From: Heliocybe sulcata
Lineage: Eukaryota; Basidiomycota; Agaricomycetes; Gloeophyllales; Gloeophyllaceae
Direction of reading: 5' to 3'
DNA: 64,000 nucleotides
Assembly (NCBI GenBank): GCA_004369045.1
Contig: ML213523.1
Coordinates: 261,688-325,687, forward strand
The notes beneath the pieces were generated by a model. It worked only from the letters and a program-made list of their open reading frames with translations. It did not search any database and was not told the origin of the DNA. The translations under genes were made by a program, and so were the position numbers. How positions within the stretch are numbered: position 1 is the stretch's first letter; each line of letters begins with the position of its first letter. Positions 1-10,532 of this stretch are shown here, piece by piece.

Positions 1-582
1 TTTGGCAATGAGGTACTAACCTTACTCCTTCCTCATGCTCTTGCGTAACTGATATATTCTCGCCTCGAGGGTCGTATTAATGCGCCGTCGTCATTTTATA
101 ACTGAAAATGCCGGCCCCAGGCGGGATTACCTTGAAGTTAGCACCAGTTGGGGCCGCAAACGTGTTTTTGATATAACAGTGGTGCGTGCGTTCAGGAAGG
201 CATCCCGTGTCACATAACGAATACAGAAGGAGGTAAGCCCATGCCAATATTGGGTTTGTTCCAGAGTATCAGCTTCTCGACCGTCTATCATGAACTCAGC
301 GTCGGGCTTCGCCGTTCCCTTCTTTGCGCGTTCTACTGATGATGGGGGACGGAACAGCCCGATCCCGTTCTCATAACAGACGAGATCTCAAGATATCGCC
401 CGTCCGAACCTACGGGCCTTGAGTAATTTCCATAATGCATGGGCGCGTGCAGGATCTCTGATTGATAGACAGATGCCCGGGTTCGAGGAGAAGGGTCACG
501 GGCTTTATTAAAGGGATCTGCCGCTATATACCCCCCTCCCCCGCGCCCAGGTCTCTCTCCTGCTTTGCCTCTGACCTCCATC
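1..582. other. 5' edge, no gene recognised
   Basis: I see no convincing coding exon on either strand. The only long frames here lack recognisable motifs. The last ~60 bases form the promoter and leader of the delta-12 desaturase. Confidence 0.5.
525..530 (+). promoter_or_regulatory. Probable TATA box of the delta-12 desaturase
   Basis: A TATATA stretch lies about 55 bases before the chosen ATG at 583 and is followed by a pyrimidine-rich leader, as is common in fungal promoters. The role is inferred from position and sequence only. Confidence 0.4.
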
Positions 583-2421
583 ATGTCCTTCCTGAACCCA
601 TTCAAGAATGGACGGGAGTACGAAGCGCGGTACGTCTGCTCCTTATTTGCGCTGACTTGCCGGCTAGCGCTGAACGCTGTGGCAGGCTGCGCAAGCCCTT
701 CTCCCCTCCCGCAGTCACCCTCAAGCAGATACATGATGCTGTCCCGAAAGAGCTGCTCAAGCCTACCGAGTGGATCAGCATGTACTATGTTCTTAGGGAC
801 ATTGCGATGTGCTCTGGATTCTTCTACTTGGCAAGCCTGATTGACCTATGGGCGAAGTCGAGCTACGGCGGGTATGTCGAGCCCGGCTGGCAGACTACCG
901 TTGCCCGCTGGACGCTGTGGGCGACATATTGGTGGTTTCAGGGACTGGTCTGGGGTGGAATGTTCTGCTTAGGTATGTCGCTCGGCCTCTCTATGCGAGG
1001 AGCATTACTGATGCTGTTAACGCTTAAGGTCACGATGTATGTCTGCGTCACTTTGTATATCTGACAATCCTCTAACTGCGAATGCAGGCTGGTCATGGAA
1101 CACTGTTTAACTCGAGAATGTTGAACCAAACCGTTGGGTACATCCTGCACGTTGTACGTAGTCTCTCTCGACCGTCGCAGTTTAGTCTATTCTGAGAGGT
1201 CCCTAGTTCCTTCTCATTCCTTACTCTTCCTGGCGCTCGACGCACCATGCTCATCACAAAGCCACCGCATCCATGGAGCGCGATGAGAACTATCTTCCTC
1301 ACCTCAGGAGCGACTATAAACTGCCGGGAGAGAAGAGCGCTCAGCCAGCTGATTACGCTGAGGTCTTTGAGGAGACGCCGATCTGGACTCTTACCCGCAT
1401 GCTCATTATGCAGGGAATGGGCTGGTGGCTGTACCTGACGAGGAACACGCTCGGGGCCAAAATGTATCCGCCTGGTACGAACCACTTTGACCCTTGGTCT
1501 CCGCTCTTCAAGCCTGCTCAGCGTCAGTGAAGAACCCATCATTTCGGGCTTTACTGTTTTACTGACGTTGGCGTTATGCAGGCCCAGCCATCATTATCTC
1601 CGACCTCGGCTTGGTAGCCATGGGCACGGTGCTCTACATTCTTACTCGTCAATACGGCCTGAACGCTTTCCTGAAATATTACTTTGTCCCATACCTGATG
1701 GTCAACCACTGGTGCGTTCTCCTCATAGCACTTATGATCACAGCATCTGACTGTCTCTGTCTGCAGGATTGTCATGTTCACATACTTGCATCACTCCGAC
1801 CCTACCATTCCGCATTATAGGGGATCGCAGTGGTCATTCATGAGAGGCGCCGCTGCCACGGTCGACAGGCCTTTGCTCGGCTGGATGGGCCGATTCTTCC
1901 TACACAACGTAAATTACTCAGGATTGATCGTGCTATTTGAGTGCTAATATTCGCTGCTGCAGATTTCCCATGACCATGTCGCCCATCATTTCTTCATCAA
2001 GGCGCCATTCTGTAGGTTTAATGGACTCTTAAGGGTCTGCGTTTCTGATTAGACGCTCGCAGATAATGGACCAAAGATAACGAAGCTCGTCCGCCGTGTC
2101 CTGCAAGACCAGTACAACTACGACTCTACTGTAAGCGAAACCATCGACTACTCATGTTTATCGTGTCGCGCTCACACAATATCATAGAACACCTTCTATG
2201 CTCTCTATCGGTCCTTTACGCAGTGCCTGTTTGTTGAAGAGGAAGGCGACATCATCTTCTATAAGAACAAATATGGACAAGCCGCTCGTGAGGTGGATGA
2301 GAAGGTCTTGGAGGCAATCAACGAGAAGTGGAACCCCAAGGCTCAGGATGCGTTGGACGAGAAGGACGGACCAGTTACGGATGAGGTTACGGGCGAGCCG
2401 CTGGATGTGGAGACTCAGTGA
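583..2421 (+). CDS. FAD2: Delta-12 fatty acid desaturase (oleate to linoleate), membrane-bound
   Basis: This di-iron endoplasmic reticulum enzyme would introduce the delta-12 double bond into oleoyl lipids. My model has ten exons: 583-629, 686-972, 1029-1036, 1088-1153, 1207-1522, 1582-1711, 1767-1908, 1963-2011, 2063-2130 and 2188-2421. They sum to 1347 nt, exactly 448 codons plus stop, close to the family length. All three histidine boxes are visible: GHDAGHG, THHAHH and HVAHH. Hydrophobic segments lie around boxes one and two. Exon three is only 8 nt long and carries the first residues of box one; without it the box is lost and the frame breaks. The start begins MSFLNPFKNG and is preceded by a TATA-like site. 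A delta-12/delta-15 bifunctional enzyme cannot be excluded from sequence alone. Confidence 0.93.
1029..1036 (+). other. 8-nt microexon in the delta-12 desaturase
   Basis: GTCACGAT is flanked by AAG and GTATGT, with introns of 56 and 51 bp. It completes GHDAGHG, the first histidine box. With it the ten exons sum to an exact number of codons. Confidence 0.9.
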
Positions 2422-3051
2422 TTGGATCCCTTGGTTGCTGTGGCTTCTCGCCGGTCGACGTGTCCTCGATGTTGGTGCTGTCGGATAAGATCCTTTAGTC
2501 GAAAACTGCCTGCCCTCAACTGGATTGTAATTTTCTTCATATGTTGCTCCATAATCGATCGGTGCCAACTCCATACCAAAGTGTACGTGAATTTACTCCT
2601 CAGGCTGTCAGATCTCCGGACAAGCATTGGCGTTCTGACACACAGCAATGGGTCCTGTTCAAGCCATCAATAGAGAGAGCGATATACACTGTGCTTGCGC
2701 AGCATTTGCTCCGGTCTCTATTTATACGGTGGTCAACGAAGGAGGGCGGAGGAAGTCGAAGGTTAACCTTTCATATCGAAGGGTGAGGAGCCGGGGTTGG
2801 TCTTTAGATGGGGTAGTTGTGCTGCTACTGAGTGAATAGCCCACGTATACGAAGGACTATATGGAAGGCGGTGAAGATGCAGACCGCGCAGCACTCTGAG
2901 CCTCTGAGACAACGCCACAGCACTGTGGCATTTGGCGTTCACACAGAGCGTGTGACTGTCACAACACGTGCTACGCCGTTACGGTTACAGAAAGAGATAT
3001 GTCAGAGTTCTCTCTTCCACCGTATTACTCGTTCTCTACATTCATAGCGCA
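2422..3051. other. Intergenic, nothing recognised
   Basis: This interval separates two co-oriented genes, the delta-12 desaturase and DCP1. Short open frames exist but show no family motif. It should hold the terminator of the first gene and the promoter of the second. Confidence 0.5.
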
Positions 3052-5632
3052 ATGGCGCCTAGACGACCACGTTCGATATCGCACGCATCACAAACGAATC
3101 AGCCGAGACGCAACCAGGACCCGCTGCCGCGACCGCCCACGCAGCCGCCGCAACCAAGTTCGAGCGCGAGTTTGGGCATGAGCACGGCTGCACGATATCA
3201 GCATAATCTGAAGGTGTTGCGGAGAAGGGACCCCACTATATTGTCTATATTTGATCAGTTCAGCCATGTATGTCTGTATCATCACAACGGGAAGGCCTGG
3301 GAGAAGAAGGGGTTCGAGGGGAGTATGTTCCTGTTCGAAAGGTGAGTGTCCTGTGCATCGCGGTGCGGTAGCCAAAGATCCAGCGCATATGGTCCCCACG
3401 ACGTCCCAGACGCTTCTCTGGCTATATGCGCTCGATTTTTGTAACTGCATAGGTGCCAAATCTATGAGGTTTGATCCTGAGCATTAATTACCGTTAGAGA
3501 AGCGTATCCGCCCTATGGGTTTTATATCCTCAATCGGATGGGCATGGAGGACTACATTCAAGCCATGTACCCGGAAGATGACCTGGAGAAGCAGGGCAAC
3601 TTCCTTTTGTATCGGTCCTACCCCGAGTATACCGCCAAGCGCCTGGGAGTGCCTGCGTCTTCGCTAAGGACCACGTCTGAAGACTTCTCAATACCGGAGG
3701 AAGAGAGGGAAGATCGTGATGCCCCTTCCAAGGACGGTGCGGATAAGAAGAGGGGCAGCTGTCTGACGGTTGGATTTTGGATGCACGCGACCGATGCGAG
3801 GGAGCATCTTACTGATGTCATGTTACGGTAAGCCACAGTCTCCAATCCGCACGAGTGAACTAGAATATGGCCTAGGTTACATCCTTACGTTGAGAAAGGA
3901 CTTGCGTACCCTCCCGAATATCGCTATGGCCCAGATAGACCTCCAGGAGCGGGCCAGACGGCGCAAGCGTCCGGAAACGTAGCTACCCAGAGCAGTCCCC
4001 AGCAATCACAACAGACTGCAACTCCTCAAGAACCGCAACCATCCTCGCAGCCTCCGTCATCCGGCATGTCTGTGCTAGATCAGCTGTTTGCTAAGGCGAC
4101 CCCAACTGTGACACCTTCCACCTCGAGTACTAACATTAGCATCAATTCATTGCTGTCCTCTGCACAACAACCGACCACTCAACCTGTCACTGGTCACGCT
4201 CTGTTGAATAGTATATTCGCATCTGCCAGCGGTTCCGTTACATCGGCTTCCTATGCCCCCACATCGTCATCCTCGCAGCCTAGCCTTGACGCGCTCTTTG
4301 CTGCGGCTGCGTCTAACGGACAATACTCGCAACCGAACCCCCCTCCTCCCGAGATCCTCTCTCCGAAGCCTACGTCCAGTGCACTGCCGCAGATCCTCAA
4401 CCAAGACGTCATGTCATCCCTACTCGGCCTGTCGTCACGGGCGAGCTCTGCCCGCCCTAGCCACGGCTCTCGCTCGTCTTCGGCTATGAGTGCGAGCAGC
4501 AGTGCAGGGCGATCAAGGCGGAGCGGCAGGTACGAAGGCGACAATGAGTCCAGCGCCAGCAGCGCTGACGGGCGATCGGACGTCGTCATTGAAGATATAG
4601 AAGCGGAGCTCACGCTCTCGGAGAGCAGCACCGTGCTGGACGGTGAGGAGGGTGAGGTTGTCACGTCCCTTACAGCTCACGGGGAGTACCATACGACAGA
4701 CGGCTACAGCGGTGTCCCCCAGTTATCGCTGTATCCCAGTGGTAGCTCAGACGAGGACGCCAATACTCCAATTACAGGGGACGCAACGCCAAGGCCACCG
4801 TTGAGGGGAATCCCTACGTCTCCCAGGAGCAGTAGCCAGTCTCGGACGCTATCACAGGCAAACGGGAATACGAGTGTCAGACCTTCCGTCATGTCAGCGA
4901 CATCGTCTACGTCCACTGTCCGCCCCGTCCCTGGTTCACAGGCGAGTGAGCCCGCTTCAGGCGTACCCGTCTTTGATACGTCAAACGGTGCATGGGATGA
5001 CGGTGCATTCGACGTGTCGAACGGCATTGGCGACGATGTCGTAGAATTGGATTTCGCCGATACCAGGGTCCTGAGTGACCCAGAAGCCTTCTCGCGGCGG
5101 CTGGCATTTAGCCCAAAGAGTGCAGAGAAGGGCAAGGGAAAAGATAAGGGCAAGGCTAGCGAAGGTGCCACTTTGGTTGGAGAAGACGTCAACGGCGTCG
5201 ATGGAGACAGAAACAGCAAGAATAGTAGCAAGAGGAAGAAGTCCGACCGACGAGAACACGAAGCTCCGAAGCTGTTGAACCAACTAAGTGGTCCGGAATC
5301 CTCGGCATCGGAAACCAGACCTACGTCCGCACTCAATGGAAGCCAGAGGTCGCCTTCGCATGTCAATGGGGCGCCACCAACGACCCAGATCGATAAAGTA
5401 GCCGCTGGCTCGTCGCTGCTTGACGTTCTTTTGGGCCGTCCCTCCGCGTCCAGCATAAGCTATGGAGCACCGATGATTGGCAGGAAGGAATTTGTGCAAG
5501 AGATACTAACCCTAATCTATGTAAGTATTGACCCGACTTAAGCGGAGCGACTACTGAAGCCTGGTACCATTACAGTCGGACAAGGAGTTTGTTGATAAGT
5601 TGTGGCAAGACTACAATGCGCGGCGTGCTTGA
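3052..5632 (+). CDS. DCP1: mRNA-decapping activator DCP1 (EVH1 domain)
   Basis: DCP1 is the cytoplasmic partner that stimulates the decapping enzyme DCP2 in 5'-3' mRNA decay. The first exon encodes a basic, proline-rich leader and then the start of the EVH1-like domain, with LKVLRRRDPTI and FDQFSHVCLYHHNG. After a ~157-bp intron (3342-3498) the domain continues with YPPYGFYILNRMGMEDYI and RSYPEYTAKRLG. A short intron follows the VMLR segment near 3830. Then comes a long serine/proline-rich region of roughly 500 residues with little structure, and a last exon (about 5577-5632) ending DYNARRA that resembles the C-terminal trimerisation helix. The very long disordered linker is normal for basidiomycete DCP1. 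Several long frames on the opposite strand between 4250 and 5456 only mirror this low-complexity coding sequence. Confidence 0.9.
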
Positions 5633-6397
5633 TTTAAATCCGTATGCCTTCTATGTGTCTCCGGTTCCTTTCAAACCTTGTATCCTCCCGCCAGCTCCGT
5701 CGTTGTATTCAAAGGTTCTGCGTCACCCAATCGCGTCGCTCTCGAGTCCTTCTCGTCATGTCTATCTATATCCGCAGCATCGCACACTGTATTTATATAA
5801 CCCTTGACACTATCCCTCATATGCCGCGGGAACAGGAAAATATCTATCTATGCGGCTGTACATGAGGTGAGGAGATCGGAGCTGTTACACTGCCGGCCAC
5901 CGACAGAGCGTAGCCCCAGTTTCATTGTAGGAGACTACGCCTTTCGATGTCATGCCGTTGAGATTTCCCCTGGATGTACCTTGCCTAGACGGCACATGTA
6001 CTAGGTTGACAGTGTCGCATCCCGTTTACCAAGGGCCCGTTGCAAAGCTTAGCGCGCGCTCGCTGCTGTGTCAATCGCTCAGGCCTGCTTCCATTCAGCT
6101 CCTTGACCAGCAGGCGTTCCGAGCTCGAGACGGCTGTCGCTTGACATAAGACCATGGCTAAAGCGTCCGTTGTCCGATGTCGTCGATACAAATAGCTCGC
6201 GGAGAGTAAAGTGTTGCGACCATTATTGGTACCGTATTTCTGACAATGATCTGCGAAAATCCATCCATCAGGCCTGGAGACACGGAGCCACTGGGGGAAC
6301 CATAGCCTCCCTTCCGAGCGCTGCCACGCGTGGTATAAAATGCTCTGCAATATACGAGTAATTGCAGAAACCTTCCCTCTTCTTCCCCTAGACGAAC
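5633..6397. other. Intergenic, promoter side of terpene synthase 1
   Basis: No exon was recognised. The 3' part carries a TATA-like site close to the terpene synthase start. Confidence 0.5.
6334..6340 (+). promoter_or_regulatory. TATA box of terpene synthase 1
   Basis: TATAAAA lies about 60 bases before the ATG at 6398. The tandem paralog has a TATAAG at 8627, a similar distance from its own ATG. Confidence 0.5.
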
Positions 6398-7650
6398 ATG
6401 CCAGGACTCGCCCGCCCGACCTTTCAACTTCCTGATGGCCTCGTCAACTGGCCTTGGAGCCGCCAACTAAACGTGCACTATCGTGTTGTGAAGGCAGAGT
6501 CAGATGCTTGGATCCAGTCCTTCGATGCCTTGGATGACCGGGCTCAGAGGGCCTTCGACAAGTGCAATTTCAGTAAGTTGACAGCATTGTTTGTCATTTC
6601 GGAAGACCCCTAACGCTGTATATGTAGGTCTCCTTGCATGTCTAGCGTACCCGGCTGCAGATAAAGGTTCGCAGAAACCTTGCGCTCCCAGACTTCTCGT
6701 GCTGATTCACCTTTCGCATCATGTCTAGATCGTGCGCGTGCAGCATGCGACCTCATGAACTTGTTCTTCCTTTTTGACGAGCTATCGGATGTGGCGAACG
6801 AGAGAGAAGTGCAGGAGCAGGCAGATGCCATCCTGGACGCTCTGCGACACCCCTTCAAGCATCCAGATGTAAACAACAGGTCTACTCTAGGAGACGCAGC
6901 TCGCCAGTAAGATTACATCCATAATTAAACGAGATAAGATCGCTCACTTCTGCACAAACAAGATTTGCAAGGCGGACGATCGCAATACTGTCACCATCTT
7001 GCTATACTCGCTTCGTGGACGCTTTCATCCCACACGTAGAAGCAATGGCGCAGCAAGCCCATGATCGCAGCTGCGGGTACAGCAACCGACAGACCGTTGA
7101 AGGCTATATGTCCGTGAGGAGAGGGACTATAGGCGCAAAACCGGCCTTCCTGTTCCTTGAAGGTGACGAAGATATCCCAGAATGGGTTCTGGGTCATCCT
7201 TTGCTCGAGAAGCTCGAGGCATGTGTCATGGACATGCTTATTATGAGTAATGTCAGTCTCTAGATATTTCACCGTAGTTGCCGGTCATGCTTACCAGAGC
7301 ATCATCAGGATATTTACTCCTATAATGTCGAGCAAGCACGGGGCGATGATGGGCATAACATCGTCAGCGTGGTCATGGTGGAGCAGGGCTTCAACTTGCA
7401 CGAGGCAATGCGTTGGGTGGAGTCGCAATATCTGGATGTAGTAAAGCAATTCCTCAAGGCTAAGGAGAGGCTACCATCATGGGGAGCAAGCGTCGATGCT
7501 CAGGTCTCGGCCTACATTTATGGGCTTGCCAACTGGGCGCGCGCAGGTGACCAGTGGTGCTTCGAGAGTGAACGCTACTTCGGGCGCAGAGGGCTTGAGA
7601 TCCAAAAGTCTCGTCAGGTCGAACTGTTACCAAGGCAGGATCAGAGTTGA
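6398..7650 (+). CDS. Sesquiterpene synthase 1 (class I, probable protoilludene-synthase-like clade)
   Basis: The protein would ionise farnesyl diphosphate and cyclise it in the cytosol. The aspartate-rich Mg-binding motif is DELSD, preceded by CDLMNLFFLF. The NSE triad reads NDIYSYNVEQARGDDGHN and is assembled across the intron from 7252 to 7308. The C-terminus has the RY pair in SERYFG. The N-terminus, LPDGLVNWPWSRQLNVHY, matches the WPWPR-type start of basidiomycete clade III enzymes. Introns follow the phrases KCNFS, AADK, DAARQ and LIMSN, and three of them coincide with introns in the next gene. The length of about 340 residues is normal. The exact product cannot be told from sequence; protoilludene is a guess from clade features. 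It looks intact and forms a tandem pair with the gene at 8685. Confidence 0.88.
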
Positions 7651-8684
7651 CGATGACACATGCTATAGATTATTGTGCCTTTTAGATATTTTACTTCTGT
7701 GATAGATAATAACGCCTCACCAAGAATGATCTTCTATGGCTATACGTACAATATCAATTCTTATATCCCGTCGCAATGACGCCACAATGCATGGAAAGGT
7801 TCTGCACGGGAGGATCCCCAAGTAAAGCTTTCACCTTCACGACATGTTTTGGAGCAGAGCTGATGATGTGTGTTTGGCGCGCAGGTTGTTCTTCAGCCGA
7901 TAATATCGGATGCTCGGATAACCGCATAGGAAGCATGATTATCAGGCAAGAGAAAATTGCTTGTGAAAGCAGGAACGCAATTCAATGAAACGCACCGGAT
8001 TAGTTGAGACATCAATCGGCGCGGGATTCAGCTCACCACCACATGCAACAAGAGCAACGTGGAGACTTCATTTCATCGCCAACGTGCACCATGCTTTCTC
8101 GCTATTCGGTCCCAATGTTCGCGGACCGCCCGGCAGCTCCTGGATATTGGCAATATGTCAAGGAACACTTCTCATGTACTTCAATGATAGGAAAGAACGA
8201 ACTCACTTTCATCCTGAAGATAAGATAGATACCATGTACAGCTTCGGTGACAGTCAGAGACCGCATGTGCAGTGTGCTCACTCCGTTACAGATGCCGATC
8301 AACGCAGCTAGAATACCGACAGCGAAGCCAAGGCTGAGCGCAGTATGGCGGCGCGGCGCAATGGATCCTCCGCGGCTTCAGACATGCTAAACGCTTTGAC
8401 CAGTCAACGCCGAGGAGATTGCATGCGAATTGTCACCCACGTACCGGAGTGGTACATGCCCGATGAAAACTGCCGTAATCACTCGCAGACCCTGAAGACT
8501 TTTTGCAGTTACGAGATCAAGGGTGCTCATGCCGGACATACCGCGCATTGAAGTTGCCAGTGTTTTGTCTTGACGAAAAGCACACAGGGAAGGTGATGGA
8601 ATAGCACACCCCTTCGTCGCCAAAGATATAAGATGTGCGAGACTGAAGACATTCCACTCACATCCGCTCACTAATTCGCAGAAG
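7651..8684. other. Spacer between the terpene synthases with a possible membrane-protein remnant
   Basis: On the minus strand around 8100-8370 a frame without a clear start reads ALSLGFAVGILAALIGICNG, which is hydrophobic and could be a relic of a membrane-protein exon. I could not extend it into a gene with splice sites or name a family. The rest shows nothing recognisable. Confidence 0.3.
8627..8632 (+). promoter_or_regulatory. TATA-like site of terpene synthase 2
   Basis: TATAAG lies about 55 bases before the ATG at 8685, the same arrangement as in terpene synthase 1. Confidence 0.4.
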
Positions 8685-9945
8685 ATGGGCCCAGCCAAAA
8701 CTGGCTTTTACCTACCCGACGGACTCGCAAACTGGCCTTGGACTAGGAAGTTAAACCCGCATTACCAGAAGGTGAAGGCTGAATCGGAGGCTTGGATTAC
8801 ATCCTTCGGCGCTTTCGACGAGCACGCGCAAAGGTCTTTCAACAAATGCGACTTCAGTGAGTCACCAATGTGTTATATATCGTACCCGTATCAAATGCTC
8901 ACCCTGACTCAAGGTCTGCTCGCATGCCTTGGGTACTGCGAGGCGGATAAGGGTAAGTCGATATACACCTTCCTCGTATTCAGGATGATCCCAAAAGCTG
9001 AAAACGGAGTAATAGACCACGTCCGCACCGGATGCGATTTGATGAACTTCCTCTTTCTTTTCGACGAGCTATCAGATGTAGAGGACGAAAAGGGCGTGCG
9101 CGCGCAGGCGGACTCGATAATGGATGCGCTGAGAAACCCACACATCTCGCGACCGACTGGCGAGTCCATTCTCGGAGAAGTGACCAGGCAGTGAGTGGCT
9201 CCGTCACATGTGCACAACTGCACAAGGAGATAATGACAGCCGATTTTCAGGTTCTGGGCAAGAGCCGTCCAGATGATGAGTGCAAGCAGCCAGAAACGGT
9301 TCATCAGTGCCACTGGCACGCATGTAGAGGCAATGGTGCAGCAAGCGAAGGACCGCAGTGACGGTTATCAAGATAGACGGAGCATCGAGAGCTATATCTC
9401 CATCCGGCGAGGAACCATTGCAGCCAAGCTCGCGTTTGCAGTCCTTGAATGGGATATGGAGCTACCAGAGTCGGTGAAAAAACATCCTCTCATCGTCAAC
9501 ATGGAGACTTGTTGCATGGACATGCTTATTCTGAGCAACGTCAGTGGGATAAAGGTTGTGCCTTTGCAATCAAACACTCACTAGAGAGCCGTGGACACAG
9601 GACATGTATTCGTACAACATCGAGCAGGCCAAGGGCGACGACGGGCACAATATCGTCACAGTAGTGATGCAGGAGAAGGACACAGACGTCCAGTGGGCTT
9701 TACATTGGGTCCGGCAGTATTATCGTCGCATTACCAGCCAATTCCTGCGGGACAAGGAGATGCTGCCTTCCTGGGGAAATGATGTTGACAAGCAGATAGC
9801 TAGATACGTTGAAGGCCTCGGGAATTGGGCAAGAGGTCATGACCAGTGGTGTTTCGAAACGGAGCGGTATTTTGGGACAGGAGCCCTGGAGATACAGGAG
9901 GAACGGTGGATTGAGATGTTGCCGAAGCGTAGCAAAGAAGCTTGA
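8685..9945 (+). CDS. Sesquiterpene synthase 2, tandem paralog of synthase 1
   Basis: This is a class I terpene cyclase acting on farnesyl diphosphate. It starts MGPAKTGFYLPDGLANWPW and carries DELSD after CDLMNFLFLF, then NDMYSYNIEQAKGDDGHN across the intron before 9598, and ERYFG near the C-terminus. Exons are joined after KCDFS, CEADK, EVTRQ and LILSN, the same four places as in the neighbour, so the pair arose by tandem gene duplication. Sequence between the motifs has diverged clearly, for example the loop after DELSD and the region after the NSE motif, so the products may differ. No cytochrome P450 or other typical cluster enzyme is adjacent; the nearest oxidative enzymes are the dioxygenase at 14764 and the GMC oxidoreductases. 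The gene appears intact. Confidence 0.88.
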
Positions 9946-10532
9946 TCAAGACCTGGAGGTCACATGGGTTGCGCTCGGAAGATCGATATCTAGACTCGGA
10001 TGATAGACAAACGGTTGTAGCCATTGCGCATCTAGTCTTGTGTACCATCGTCGTTTCAAGATTCCCTACACTGTCATAGAGAGCCAGGGCAACCGACGGC
10101 TATGTTTCTGAGCTTGGCGGAATCGCAACACGCTACACCGAGGACGTAATCCCACAGAAGATAGGAAAACTCTTGCCGTGTATGCGGACTGGTGCTGCAC
10201 ACGATTATTCATGGCGAGTTGGGGCCTGGCAGCTTAAATGCAGGACAAGCCTGTTAACAGTCTAGGAGCAGCGGATAGTGTGGCAGAAGGGCGGCCCGGT
10301 CAAGTATACGCGAGCGGAATCAAAGACCGAGTACTCAGCGAATGATGACAGTCACAGTCCAGCACCTCCCACTGTCGCCTAGGGGCACAACAGAAAATCT
10401 TGCATAAATTGGACATCTCGGAGAACGAGCAACGATGAACTGAAATGTCTACCTAGAGCGACACCTACTTGTGAATAGCCACCATCGGGCATCGGCGACC
10501 ATCTGCACCCAAGCGTCCATCACCAACGTAAC
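9946..10532. other. Convergent intergenic region
   Basis: It lies between the 3' ends of terpene synthase 2 and PRP3. I see no exon or RNA gene in it. Confidence 0.5.

Noticed and set aside
333-734. 133-codon minus frame at the left edge
   Set aside because: It overlaps the FAD2 promoter and first exons and shows no recognisable motif.
961-1150. Apparent loss of the first histidine box in FAD2, suggesting a pseudogene
   Set aside because: An 8-nt exon at 1029-1036 restores the box and the full frame, so the gene is intact.
4251-5456. Long minus-strand frames of 137 and 250 codons opposite DCP1
   Set aside because: They mirror the serine/proline-rich low-complexity coding sequence of DCP1 and have no family features.
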